This document shows, piece after piece, positions 9,604 through 18,665 of a DNA stretch of 64,000 bases (its first letter is position 1; each line of letters begins with the position of its first letter). The stretch is from Bacillota bacterium (GTDB lineage Bacteria; Bacillota; Clostridia; Lachnospirales; Lachnospiraceae): assembly GCA_023436065.1 (NCBI GenBank), contig JAEZKU010000056.1, positions 4,306 to 68,305 of the forward strand. Reading direction: 5' to 3'. The translations under genes and the position numbers were made by a program. The notes beneath the pieces were generated by a model, which was given only the letters and a program-made list of their open reading frames with translations, was not told the DNA's origin and searched no databases.

Positions 9604-9672
9604 AATATGGCAGTAAAATAAATTGTCCTATGCTGTGAACCGTCAGTAGGGATGATTGATCAGACAAATTAT

Positions 9673-9785
9673 AGAAAGAGGGATCAGGAATGATAATTAT
9701 TACTTGCTAATGAATTTGAATAGCGATGAATGCAGCCGGACCGGCTTTCTTTTGTTGCGGGCAAGTAATGAATATCCTCTCTTTC
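9673..9785 (+). promoter_or_regulatory. Nested-helix structured element upstream of the ABC-F gene (candidate leader RNA)
   Basis: Four nested pairings are visible: 9673-9684 with 9773-9785 (one bulge), 9699-9707 with 9761-9769 (perfect, ATTACTTGC/GCAAGTAAT), 9723-9729 with 9752-9758 (GU-rich), and AGCC at 9734-9737 with GGCT at 9743-9746. The element has no T-run of its own. I do not recognise a known riboswitch class. Which transcript contains it is unproven. Confidence 0.45.
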
Positions 9786-9803
9786 TTCCTATATCAGAGC
9801 AGT

Positions 9804-9821
9804 ATGCTGCATATGCAGCAT
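9804..9821. repeat. Perfect 18-bp palindrome upstream of the ABC-F gene
   Basis: ATGCTGCATATGCAGCAT reads the same on both strands. It lies between the nested structure and the attenuator and could be an operator. Confidence 0.5.
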
Positions 9822-9900
9822 GACTTATCATTGTGTTTCGTAGAGACAATACAGTGTTCTTAGTACTGTTGCTCTATATGGAGAAAGTATACTGTGCAGG

Positions 9901-9936
9901 AAACCCACAAGAGAAAATTCTTTTGTGGGTTTTTTC
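9901..9936 (+). terminator. Intrinsic terminator in the ABC-F leader (attenuator candidate)
   Basis: AACCCACAA at 9902-9910 pairs with TTGTGGGTT at 9923-9931, followed by a T-run to 9935. It lies about 60 bases before the ABC-F start codon. Transcription attenuation relieved by ribosome-targeting antibiotics is known for vmlR-, lsa- and msr-type genes. An open frame crosses this hairpin (in-frame ATG near 9879, stop at 10015), but no well-placed SD for it was seen. Confidence 0.65.
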
Positions 9937-9996
9937 GTTTCAAAAGTATGGCATGGCTGTTTTACAGGGACTTATGCTTGGAAGGAGTGTGATGTT

Positions 9997-11574
9997 ATGT
10001 CCCAGATTAATGTAAATGATTTAACGTTTGGTTATACAACCAGCTATGATATGATATTTGAACATGTCAGCTTCCAGATTGATACGGATTGGAGGCTTGG
10101 TTTTATCGGGAGAAACGGCAGGGGAAAGACAACCTTTTTAAAGCTGTTAATGGGTGCCTATGATTATCAAGGTACAATTACTTCCCCGGTAAGCTTCAGT
10201 TATTTTCCCTTTGAGGTTGTGGATGAAGCAAAGCTTACGTTGACCGTTATCAAGGATACCATTGCTCCATATACGAAGTGGGAGCAGGAGATGGAGCAAT
10301 GTCTGAAGGAAAATCACAGTGAAGAAAGTCTTGAAAGATATGGAAAGCTACAGGAGCTTTATCTGGCAAATGACGGATATATCATCGAGGAATTAATCGA
10401 GAAGGAACTTGGTAAGTTAAGGGTAGATTCTACTGTTCTAACCAGAGCTTATCATACCCTGAGCTTTGGTGAGAGAACCAAGCTGATGCTTGCCGCTTTA
10501 TTTTTAAGGAAGAATAATTTCCTTCTGATTGATGAACCTACAAATCATCTGGATATGGAGGGCAGAGATACACTTGCAGAGTATTTGAGGAGTAAAAAAG
10601 GCTTTATTCTCGTATCTCATGACAGAAATTTTCTGGACGGCTGCATCGATCACGTACTTTCCATCAACAGGACGGATATCGAAGTACAGAAAGGAAATTA
10701 TTCAAGCTGGTGGGAGAACAAAGAACGGCGTGATAATTATGAACTGGATAAGAACGAACAGCTAAAAAAGGAGATTGTAATACTGGCAGATGCGGCAAAA
10801 AGAGCAAAGGGTTGGTCAGATCAGGTTGAGGCCAGTAAGATCGGAACCCATACCTTCGACAGAGGTGCAGTAGGTCATAAGGCTGCAAAGATGATGAAAC
10901 GGGCGAAGGCAATCGAGAACAGAAAGCTTGATGCGATTGAAGAGAAGAAAAGTCTTTTGAAGAATATTGAAGAACTAAGTGATTTAAAAATCAATATACT
11001 TCCTGTAACGGGAAGAAGATTGATGGAGGCAGAGGATTTAAGTCTTTATTTTGATGATCGCAGGATTGCTTCAGGCATTCAATTCAATCTATCAAAGGGA
11101 AGCAGACTTGCTATCAGGGGAAAGAACGGATCGGGAAAGACCACCTTACTTAAGCTCCTGTTGGGAGAGAAGATTGACTATCAGGGAAGGTATTATGTCG
11201 CGCCGTCCCTTAGGATTTCTTATGTTTCTCAGGATACATCCTATCTGACCGGTAATCTGAGAGACTTAGCGGTAAGGTACGGACTGGATGAGAGCATATT
11301 TAAGACAGTTTTACGTCAACTGGATTTTGCGAGAGTACAATTTGAGAAGGACATATCGGAATTCAGTGCCGGTCAGAAGAAAAAGGTTCTGCTTGCAAAA
11401 AGTCTTGCAGAGCCTGCCCAGGTTTTTGTATGGGACGAACCACTGAATTACATCGATATCTTTTCCAGAATACAGATCGAAGAGTTAATCTTAAAATTCC
11501 AACCGACGCTTGTTTTCGTGGAACATGACAGGACATTCTGTGAACGAATTGCAACTGAGACTCTAAGACTATAA
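9997..11574 (+). CDS. ABC-F ribosomal protection protein, Lsa/CplR-like
   Basis: This 525-residue soluble protein has two ABC domains and no membrane segments. The first domain shows 'GRNGRGKTT', the signature 'LSFGERTKL' and 'LLIDEPTNHLD'. The second shows 'GKNGSGKTT', 'FSAGQKKKV' and 'WDEPLNYID', the DEPLNYxD form typical of Lsa-type proteins. A charged helical linker (about 240-340) would reach the peptidyl-transferase centre. Members eject lincosamides, pleuromutilins and streptogramin A from the ribosome. The ATG at 9997 has GGAGTG upstream; the in-frame extension to 9925 runs through the attenuator and is unlikely to be translated as part of the protein. Drug range is inferred from family only. 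Confidence 0.85.
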   Translation: MSQINVNDLTFGYTTSYDMIFEHVSFQIDTDWRLGFIGRNGRGKTTFLKLLMGAYDYQGTITSPVSFSYFPFEVVDEAKLTLTVIKDTIAPYTKWEQEMEQCLKENHSEESLERYGKLQELYLANDGYIIEELIEKELGKLRVDSTVLTRAYHTLSFGERTKLMLAALFLRKNNFLLIDEPTNHLDMEGRDTLAEYLRSKKGFILVSHDRNFLDGCIDHVLSINRTDIEVQKGNYSSWWENKERRDNYELDKNEQLKKEIVILADAAKRAKGWSDQVEASKIGTHTFDRGAVGHKAAKMMKRAKAIENRKLDAIEEKKSLLKNIEELSDLKINILPVTGRRLMEAEDLSLYFDDRRIASGIQFNLSKGSRLAIRGKNGSGKTTLLKLLLGEKIDYQGRYYVAPSLRISYVSQDTSYLTGNLRDLAVRYGLDESIFKTVLRQLDFARVQFEKDISEFSAGQKKKVLLAKSLAEPAQVFVWDEPLNYIDIFSRIQIEELILKFQPTLVFVEHDRTFCERIATETLRL

Positions 11575-11807
11575 CCGGGATAGGACTGCCTATGATAAAT
11601 TGGACCTGTTGCCGAAATATGGAAAATATGATAAGATTATGATAAATAGTTCACAGTAGCGAGGAGGAATAACAGAAACATTTATCGGTTATGATAATAT
11701 AGCTTAATAGAAACCATTCATGTACAATCTCTGAAATAGTTTTATCAGCATTACAAGATCTAGGTTATACCAAAGTCCAATGCGAAAGATTAGGAGAGGT
11801 GAACAGT

Positions 11808-12038
11808 ATGAAAGAGTTGAAACTTTTATTACTCTTGGAATTTGAGTGGAGAATGTTCCGCGTTCAGCGGAAGGTTATTAATTGGCTAGTCGGTAAAGGT
11901 TTTAAATTAAGTTCCAGAATCCTATGTTTCATTAATCACAGTCTTGATAATTATATGGTGGCTTTAGCTGAAAACAGGCATCAATATGAGCAGATCACCG
12001 GACAGATCATTCAATACTATAAACGTGATGAAATATAA
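11808..12038 (+). CDS. Small protein, possible Spo0E-like sporulation regulator
   Basis: This 76-residue protein starts at the ATG at 11808 behind AGGAGAGG. Its middle, 'RKVINWLVGKGFKLSSRILC' then 'FINHSLDNYMVAL', resembles the helical hairpin of Spo0E-type aspartyl-phosphate phosphatases, whose signature is a Ser-x-x-Leu-Asp motif at the start of the second helix; here it reads HSLDNY. If correct, it would dephosphorylate Spo0A~P and restrain sporulation. The match is by eye and the motif is imperfect, so a plain hypothetical protein is the alternative. A hairpin terminator follows. Confidence 0.5.
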   Translation: MKELKLLLLLEFEWRMFRVQRKVINWLVGKGFKLSSRILCFINHSLDNYMVALAENRHQYEQITGQIIQYYKRDEI

Positions 12039-12041
12039 AAA

Positions 12042-12083
12042 ACTACCTGTCAACCTCGGAATAATCGGTGTTTGGCAGGTAGT
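12042..12083. terminator. Bidirectional terminator between two convergent small genes
   Basis: A 12-bp stem joins 12042-12053 with 12072-12083 (one G-U pair). The T-rich side on plus and the A-rich side on minus suit both the Spo0E-like gene and the minus-strand gene at 12093. Confidence 0.65.
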
Positions 12084-12092
12084 ATTTATTAC

Positions 12093-12218
12093 TTAAGCAT
12101 TTTTCTTGGGCTTTTTCACAAGCTCCGGCTCAGGCATGATCGGCTTTAATGAAGGTAATACGCCAGTATCTGCCTTTTTCTTCTTCTTAACTTCTTTCTT
12201 AATATCTCTGTTTGCCAT
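12093..12218 (-). CDS. 41-residue lysine-rich hypothetical protein
   Basis: A short reading frame on the minus strand begins with ATG at 12218 behind AAGGGGTGG at good spacing. It ends at TAA (12093), just before a shared terminator. The product begins 'MANRDIKKEVKKKKKADTG', continues with a Pro/Glu stretch, and ends in a second lysine cluster (VKKPKKNA). It has no membrane segment and is expected to be highly basic. I do not recognise a family. The good RBS and exact fit to the terminator favour a real gene. Confidence 0.6.
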   Translation of the reverse strand: MANRDIKKEVKKKKKADTGVLPSLKPIMPEPELVKKPKKNA

Positions 12219-12474
12219 GAATACCACCCCTTAAAAAGATAATTTAATATATATTATTATAATAAGATATGTCGATTTCGTCCAGTAAAACTTTGTACTG
12301 AAAGACGACCAATCAGTTAGAACGAATATGTATTTTTCATATGATTCAACTTCTTTTGTATGGAATCTAAGGATGCGTCCATAATAGATAAGTAAGTGAG
12401 AAGGAAATGCTCCTGCATCTGCAAATTTTAGCTTACACCAAAATTGTAAGGTGTGCGAAAGAAGGGAGATCAGA

Positions 12475-15400
12475 ATGGAAAATAGTAAGGATGCGAAAGG
12501 CTACCGGGTAGGCTTGGACATAGGCTCTACTACTGTCAAGGTGGCTGTGGTTGATAGTGAGAACAGGTTGATTTACAGCGATTACAGAAGACATCTTTCT
12601 GACATCAGAAGCTCTCTCTCTCAGCTTTTGGAGGAGTGCCGTAAAGAACTGGGGGATAGGAAGGTGGCCGTCAGCATGACAGGATCCGGTGGATTGTCTC
12701 TGGCTAAGCGATTGAATATTCATTTTGTTCAGGAGGTAGTCGCTTGTGCAAAGGCAGTAAAAACCTTATTACCGGAGACAGATGTAGCAATTGAGCTTGG
12801 TGGAGAGGATGCTAAGATTACTTATTTTACAGGGGGTATGGAGCAACGCATGAATGGCAGCTGTGCGGGTGGAACAGGGGCTTTTTTGGACCAGATGGCT
12901 GTGCTCCTGGATACGGATGCTGCGGGGCTGAATGAATATGCGAAACAGCATAAAATCATTTATCCGATTGCTTCACGCTGTGGAGTATTTGCAAAGACGG
13001 ATATCCAACCGCTCATTAACGACGGAGCACGGAAGGAGGATATTGCGGCTTCAATCCTTCAGGCAGTAGCCAATCAGACCATCAGCGGGTTAGCCTGTGG
13101 TAAACCCATCCGGGGAAGGATTGCTTTTCTGGGCGGACCGCTCCATTATCTTTCCGAGCTTCGCAAACGTTTTATCGAGAGCTTGAGGCTTACTGAGGAA
13201 ATGTCCCTAGTACCGGAGCATTCCCAGCTTTATGTGGCAATCGGGGCCGCTCTGGTCAATACGAAGGGAAGAATCGATTCTCTCGGTGAACTCTGCCATA
13301 GACTGAACCGTATACCCAAAGTCTCTGAGGAGGAGATCCGTAAGCTCCCGCCTCTGTTTGAGACTAAGGAGGAGTACGATGCTTTTATCACCAGACATCA
13401 ATCATCAGACGTGGTGACAGGCAGCTTAAATTCATATCAAGGTAATGTCTTTCTTGGTATAGATGCCGGTTCCACAACAACAAAGCTGGTATTGCTCGGG
13501 GAAGAGAGAGAGCTTCTTTACTCCAGATATTGCAACAATGAAGGGGATCCGCTCGGAAAACTGACGGTCCTTCTGCAGGATTTATATCAGCAGCTTCCGG
13601 GGAAAGCTGTTATCTCCGGTTGTACTGTAACAGGCTATGGGGAAGCTCTGGTGAAGGCTGCTTTCCATGCAGATTACGGAGAAATCGAAACGATTGCTCA
13701 TTACAAGGCAGCAAAACATTTTCTGCCTGAAGTTGATTTTATCCTTGATATCGGTGGACAGGATATGAAATGTCTTCGTATCAGGGAGGGCGCAATCAGC
13801 AGTATCCTCTTAAACGAAGCCTGTTCCTCCGGGTGCGGCTCCTTCATTGAGGGGTTTGCGAAATCGCTTCATTTAAGCCTGGAAGAATTCGTAGAGACAG
13901 CACTGTTTGCAAAGGCTCCGGTGGATCTGGGGACGAAGTGTACGGTGTTCATGAATTCCAAGGTGAAGCAGGCACAAAAGGAAGGGGCAGAGATCGGAGA
14001 TATTTCTGCCGGGCTATCTTATTCTGTCATCAAAAATGCCATCTATAAGGTGATTAAGCTTCGGGATGAAAGTGAGTTGGGGAAGCATATTCTCGTTCAG
14101 GGAGGAACCTTCCTGAATAATGCCGTGCTGCGTGCCTTTGAGCTGGTGACGGGTAGGGAAGCCAAAAGACCTGAGATTGCCGGTCTGATGGGTGCCTTCG
14201 GAGCAGCTTTGATTGCACGGGAAAGATATGAGGAATGTGATGCTAAGGAGCAGCCTTCAAGCCTTCTCAGTAAAGAAGCCTTAGCTGCTTTTTCAGTCAA
14301 TTCCTTAAGCAGTCGTTGTCAGGGCTGCACGAATCAATGTCTGTTGACAATACATGTCTTTTCTGATGGGGCACGCTTTATCACTGGGAACCGCTGTGAA
14401 AAGGCGAACGGGGCAGCCGACCTAAACAGGGAACATCTGCCTAATCTTCTGGAATATAAGAACAACAGGACCTTTCAGTACCAGCCTCTTTCTCCGGAAC
14501 AGGCTCATCGAGGTGAAATCGGCATTCCAAGGGTGCTTAATTTATATGAGAATTATCCGTTCTGGTTTACCTTGTTCACGAAGCTTGGATTTCGGGTTAT
14601 CCTTTCTTCACCGTCCAGTAAGAAGCTGTTTGAGAGGGGGATGGAAACCGTTCCTTCAGAATCCACATGCTATCCTGCAAAACTCAGCCACGGTCATGTC
14701 ATTGATTTGATCGAACAGGGAGTTGATACCATATTCTATCCGGCGATCGTCTATGAAAAAGCGGAATTTAAGGAGGCAAGCAATCATTACAATTGCCCTA
14801 TTGTGATATCTTATCCCGAAGTGGTCCGCAATAATATTGATCTGATCAAGGATAGGAAGATCCGTATTCTCACACCCTTCCTGTCCCTCAATAATCAGAA
14901 GGTATTGATGAACAGGCTGGTGGAGGAATTGCAGGAGTATCGGATCAGTATGGAGGAGATGAAATCAGCAGTAGTTGCAGCCTACAAAGAACGCGACAAT
15001 TATAAAAGAGATATGAGAAAAAGAGGAGAGGAGACTCTGGAGTATCTTCGAAAGGAGCATAAAAGAGGAATCGTTCTATGCGGAAAGCCCTATCACTCCG
15101 ATCCTGAGATTAACCACGGAATAGCGGAATTAATCAATTCCTATGGTATGGCAGTGCTGACTGAGGATAGCATCGCCCATTTGGCAAAGGTCAGGCAAAA
15201 ACTCAGAGTAGTGGATCAATGGGTATATAATTCCAGACTTTATCGTGCTGCCTCCTTGGTTGCGGAGGAACCTCTGCTGGAGCTCATCCAGTTAAATTCC
15301 TTTGGCTGTGGCCTGGATGCAGTTACCTCGGATCAGATAGAAGAGCTTTTGGCAGCAGGCGGAAAGCTGTATACGATTCTAAAGATTGATGAGGGAAATA

Positions 15401-16722
15401 ATCTTGGAGCAATCAGGATTCGAATCCGCTCCCTGAAGGCTGCCATAGAAGAAAGAGAAAAGCAACCGGGAAGGGGAACGGTTCTGCCGGTAGAAGCGAT
15501 ACCACCCATTTTCCAAAAGGAGATGCGACAAACCTATACGATCTTAGCACCCCAGATGGCGCCAATCCATTTTGAATTAGTACAGGAAGCCGCCAGGGCT
15601 AGCGGTTATCGTATGGAAGTGTTACCGGAAGCGGATCAGGGAGCAGTGGAGGAAGGCCTTAAGTATGTGAATAATGATGCCTGCTTTCCTGCAATTCTCA
15701 TGATTGGTCAGCTGATACAGGCATTGAAATCCGGAAAATATGATCTGGAACGTACAGCTGTCATCCTGACCCAAAGTGGTGGAGGCTGCAGGGCAACCAA
15801 TTATATAGCCTTTCTCAAGCTGGGCTTAAGGCAGGCAGGCTTTTCAATGATCCCCGTTATCTCTCTGAATACCATTGGCTTGGATAAACAGCCCGGTTTC
15901 AAACTAACACCCGGATTGATTAAGAGAAGTCTGATGGCTATTATCTACGGAGATTTATTCATGAGGCTGCTCAATAGGACAAGACCATATGAAAGATTTC
16001 CCGGATCAGCTAAGGTTCTTCATGAAAAATGGAAGGAGCGTGCAAAAGAGAATATCAGGTCCGGAGGTACAAAGGAATTTCAGCGCAACATAAGAAGAAT
16101 CGTCCGGGATTTTGATTATCTGGAGATTAGAAATGAGACAAAACCCAGAGTGGGCATTGTCGGAGAAATACTGTTAAAATACCATCCGGATGCTAATCAT
16201 GATCTGATCGGTATTCTGGAACAGGGAGGAGTTGAGGCTGTTGTACCTGATCTTATGGATTATTTCTTATATTCTGCTCTTAATGCACGCTTCAGACACC
16301 GATATCTTGCCGGGTCGAAATTGAAACAACAGCTAAGTGATATAGCACTGACCTATATGACACGATACCGGAATATGATGAAGCGGGAGTTGGCCAGAAG
16401 TGAGAGATTTCCGGCCCCTACACCGATACAGGAGCTGGCGCATATGGCATCCTCCGTATTATCTCTGGGGAATCAGACCGGGGAAGGATGGCTGGTAGCA
16501 GCAGAGATGATGGAATTCTTGGAGGAGGGGACTAACAATATTCTATGTGTGCAGCCCTTGGCCTGTCTGCCGAATCATATCACAGGGAAGGGAATGTTTA
16601 AGCCCTTAAGAGAACGCTATCCGGGAGCAAATATCATGCCGATCGATTATGATCCGGGATTGTCCTACGTGAATCAGTTGAATCGGATCAAGCTGATGCT
16701 GTCCAACACCGATAAGGATTAA
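12475..16722 (+). CDS. Acyl-CoA dehydratase activase-related giant protein (BadF/BcrA-type ATPase fused to HgdB-like module)
   Basis: This 1415-residue protein combines several parts. Two ASKHA ATPase domains occupy about 8-265 ('GLDIGSTTVKVAVV') and about 325-590 ('LGIDAGSTTTKLVLL'). Each has a cysteine at the helix start expected to hold a [4Fe-4S] cluster (Cys130 in 'NGSCAGGTGAF'; Cys450 and Cys454 in 'NEACSSGCGSF'). A DUF2229-like segment lies at about 680-900. The C-terminal 400 residues resemble HgdB/FldB dehydratase subunits. Activases of this type inject electrons into 2-hydroxyacyl-CoA dehydratases with ATP hydrolysis. The ATG at 12475 has GAAGGGAG before it; a GTG at 12451 is less likely. 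The true substrate of this large clostridial form is unknown to me. Confidence 0.85.
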   Translation: MENSKDAKGYRVGLDIGSTTVKVAVVDSENRLIYSDYRRHLSDIRSSLSQLLEECRKELGDRKVAVSMTGSGGLSLAKRLNIHFVQEVVACAKAVKTLLPETDVAIELGGEDAKITYFTGGMEQRMNGSCAGGTGAFLDQMAVLLDTDAAGLNEYAKQHKIIYPIASRCGVFAKTDIQPLINDGARKEDIAASILQAVANQTISGLACGKPIRGRIAFLGGPLHYLSELRKRFIESLRLTEEMSLVPEHSQLYVAIGAALVNTKGRIDSLGELCHRLNRIPKVSEEEIRKLPPLFETKEEYDAFITRHQSSDVVTGSLNSYQGNVFLGIDAGSTTTKLVLLGEERELLYSRYCNNEGDPLGKLTVLLQDLYQQLPGKAVISGCTVTGYGEALVKAAFHADYGEIETIAHYKAAKHFLPEVDFILDIGGQDMKCLRIREGAISSILLNEACSSGCGSFIEGFAKSLHLSLEEFVETALFAKAPVDLGTKCTVFMNSKVKQAQKEGAEIGDISAGLSYSVIKNAIYKVIKLRDESELGKHILVQGGTFLNNAVLRAFELVTGREAKRPEIAGLMGAFGAALIARERYEECDAKEQPSSLLSKEALAAFSVNSLSSRCQGCTNQCLLTIHVFSDGARFITGNRCEKANGAADLNREHLPNLLEYKNNRTFQYQPLSPEQAHRGEIGIPRVLNLYENYPFWFTLFTKLGFRVILSSPSSKKLFERGMETVPSESTCYPAKLSHGHVIDLIEQGVDTIFYPAIVYEKAEFKEASNHYNCPIVISYPEVVRNNIDLIKDRKIRILTPFLSLNNQKVLMNRLVEELQEYRISMEEMKSAVVAAYKERDNYKRDMRKRGEETLEYLRKEHKRGIVLCGKPYHSDPEINHGIAELINSYGMAVLTEDSIAHLAKVRQKLRVVDQWVYNSRLYRAASLVAEEPLLELIQLNSFGCGLDAVTSDQIEELLAAGGKLYTILKIDEGNNLGAIRIRIRSLKAAIEEREKQPGRGTVLPVEAIPPIFQKEMRQTYTILAPQMAPIHFELVQEAARASGYRMEVLPEADQGAVEEGLKYVNNDACFPAILMIGQLIQALKSGKYDLERTAVILTQSGGGCRATNYIAFLKLGLRQAGFSMIPVISLNTIGLDKQPGFKLTPGLIKRSLMAIIYGDLFMRLLNRTRPYERFPGSAKVLHEKWKERAKENIRSGGTKEFQRNIRRIVRDFDYLEIRNETKPRVGIVGEILLKYHPDANHDLIGILEQGGVEAVVPDLMDYFLYSALNARFRHRYLAGSKLKQQLSDIALTYMTRYRNMMKRELARSERFPAPTPIQELAHMASSVLSLGNQTGEGWLVAAEMMEFLEEGTNNILCVQPLACLPNHITGKGMFKPLRERYPGANIMPIDYDPGLSYVNQLNRIKLMLSNTDKD

Positions 16723-16728
16723 GGTTCG

Positions 16729-16771
16729 CTGCTGCTGAAAGCTTTCACCGGCTTTTAAGCAGCAGTTTTTA
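16729..16771 (+). terminator. Intrinsic terminator after the activase gene
   Basis: CTGCTGCTGAAAGC (16729-16742) pairs with GCTTTTAAGCAGCAG (16751-16765), with a small bulge. Five T residues follow. Confidence 0.75.
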
Positions 16772-16853
16772 TTGTAAGGAAATTGCATCCCAATCATAAG
16801 AGCTCCGCTGAGGATAACGTCTGCAAGCTGTTCTGTATAGCAGGTAACGAAAC

Positions 16854-16882
16854 TTGACGATGCCTGGACACAGTGTTAGAAT
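16854..16882 (+). promoter_or_regulatory. Promoter of the ABC exporter operon
   Basis: TTGACG at 16854-16859 and TAGAAT at 16877-16882 have a 17-base spacer, about 50 bases before the first exporter gene. Confidence 0.65.
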
Positions 16883-16932
16883 AGGTTTTAGCTTAAACAC
16901 TTCTATCAATATTCTGATAGGGAGGACCTGCT

Positions 16933-18636
16933 TTGAAAAGAGTGCTGACTTACCTAAAACCCTATATCGCCCGTATGACCGTTGGATTTATCATAAAGGT
17001 TTTGGGAACCCTGATGGATTTGGGACTTCCCTGGATACTGGCATATATTATCGATGAGGTTATCCCTTTAAAAAAGATATCTTTTATTCTATATTGGGGT
17101 CTCGCCATGGCAGGCCTGTCGATCGGAGCCAGAACCTTCAATATCATTGCTAACAGAATGGCGGCCAGAGTTGCCAGAAACGCAACCCAGAAGCTGCGGC
17201 ATGATTTATTTGAGAAGATCCTCAGTCTCTCCGGTACCCAATTGGATTATTATACAATTCCAACTCTTGAATCTCGAATGACGTCCGACACCTATAATAT
17301 CCATAACATGATAGGAATGATGCAGAGAATGGGAGTCCGTGCACCTATCATCTTAATCGGTGGTATTATCGTTACCAGTACCCTCGAGCCGGTACTTACA
17401 CTGATATTGGTCGCAGCTTTGCCAATCCTGACCCTGATCGTATATCTGGTTTCTAAAAAAGGAATCCCCCTGTACTTAAGCCAGCAGGTATCCGTGGATA
17501 AGATGATAAGAGTTGTCAGGGAGAACATCACCGGTGTCCGTGTCATTAAAGCCCTGTCGAAATCAGCTTACGAAAAGCAGAGATTTTCAGACACGAATGC
17601 TGAGGTTGTGAATAAGGAACAAAGGGCTGGCATGACGATGGCAGTTACGAATCCGGCTATGAACCTGGTTTTTAATCTTGGGCTTACATTGGTAGTGATT
17701 GTCGGAGCCTACAGAGTGAATGCCGGATTATCTGCTCCGGGAAAAATCGTTGCCTTCTTATCCTACTTTACGATTATGCTGCAAGCCATTATGGCAATTA
17801 CCAGAATATTTGTCATATATTCTAAAGCAAGTGCTTCTGCATCGCGTATTGCACAGGTTCTGGAAGCTGAGGAGGATTTAAAGGTTATATCACAATATAG
17901 TGCAGGCAGCAGTGAGAATCACATTGCTTTTCATCATGTAGGTTTTTCTTATGCAAAGGAACCCTGCATCATAGACATGGATTTTCAGATTAAGAGGGGA
18001 GAAAGCCTTGGCATCATCGGGTCAACCGGTTCCGGAAAGACGACCCTGATCAATCTGCTGATGCGTTTTTATGATGTAACGGAGGGAGCAATCACAATAG
18101 ACGGACAGGATATCAGAAGTATGGATAAGCTTGCGCTTCGCAGAAGATTCGGAGTTGTATATCAGAATGATGTCCTATTTAGTGACAGAGTATATGAGAA
18201 TATCAGTTTAGGTAGACAATTGCCGAAGGAAAGGGTTTGGGAGGCTGCAAAACATGCCCAGGCAGAAGCCTTCATCGGGGAGCTTAAGGAGCAGCTGGAT
18301 TTCAAACTGTCCATCAAAGGGAATAACCTAAGCGGAGGACAGAAGCAGCGAATTTTGATAGCACGGGCATTGGCAGGTAAACCTGAGATATTAATTCTGG
18401 ACGATTCCTCCAGTGCGCTTGATTATAAAACGGATTCTCTGCTGAGAAAAGCTATCCGTGAAAACTATGAGGGGACAACAACGATAGTGATCGCACAAAG
18501 AATCAGCTCAGTGATGAAGCTTGATCATATCCTGGTTCTTGAGGACGGAAGGATGGCAGGCTATGGAACACATGAAGAATTGCTTAATTCCTGTGAGGTA
18601 TATAAGGAGATCTATCAATCCCAGATGCTTGCATAA
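16933..18636 (+). CDS. Heterodimeric ABC exporter subunit A (degenerate Walker B)
   Basis: This 567-residue half-transporter has six TM helices (about 1-300) and a C-terminal nucleotide-binding domain with 'GSTGSGKTT', a canonical 'LSGGQ' signature and Walker B 'ILILDDSSSALD'. The catalytic glutamate is replaced by Asp, as in the degenerate-site subunit of BmrC/BmrD- or TM287/288-type exporters. It starts with TTG behind GGGAGG, with no better ATG nearby. The partner gene follows after 29 bases. Substrates of such pairs (drugs, lipids, peptides) cannot be read from sequence. Confidence 0.88.
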   Translation: MKRVLTYLKPYIARMTVGFIIKVLGTLMDLGLPWILAYIIDEVIPLKKISFILYWGLAMAGLSIGARTFNIIANRMAARVARNATQKLRHDLFEKILSLSGTQLDYYTIPTLESRMTSDTYNIHNMIGMMQRMGVRAPIILIGGIIVTSTLEPVLTLILVAALPILTLIVYLVSKKGIPLYLSQQVSVDKMIRVVRENITGVRVIKALSKSAYEKQRFSDTNAEVVNKEQRAGMTMAVTNPAMNLVFNLGLTLVVIVGAYRVNAGLSAPGKIVAFLSYFTIMLQAIMAITRIFVIYSKASASASRIAQVLEAEEDLKVISQYSAGSSENHIAFHHVGFSYAKEPCIIDMDFQIKRGESLGIIGSTGSGKTTLINLLMRFYDVTEGAITIDGQDIRSMDKLALRRRFGVVYQNDVLFSDRVYENISLGRQLPKERVWEAAKHAQAEAFIGELKEQLDFKLSIKGNNLSGGQKQRILIARALAGKPEILILDDSSSALDYKTDSLLRKAIRENYEGTTTIVIAQRISSVMKLDHILVLEDGRMAGYGTHEELLNSCEVYKEIYQSQMLA

Positions 18637-18665
18637 CAAATGATCCGAAGATCGGAGGTGAAACT

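Noticed and set aside
9925..9996. N-terminal extension of the ABC-F protein to an upstream in-frame start at 9925
   Set aside because: It would place the start inside the terminator hairpin and adds residues not typical of the family. The ATG at 9997 has a proper RBS.
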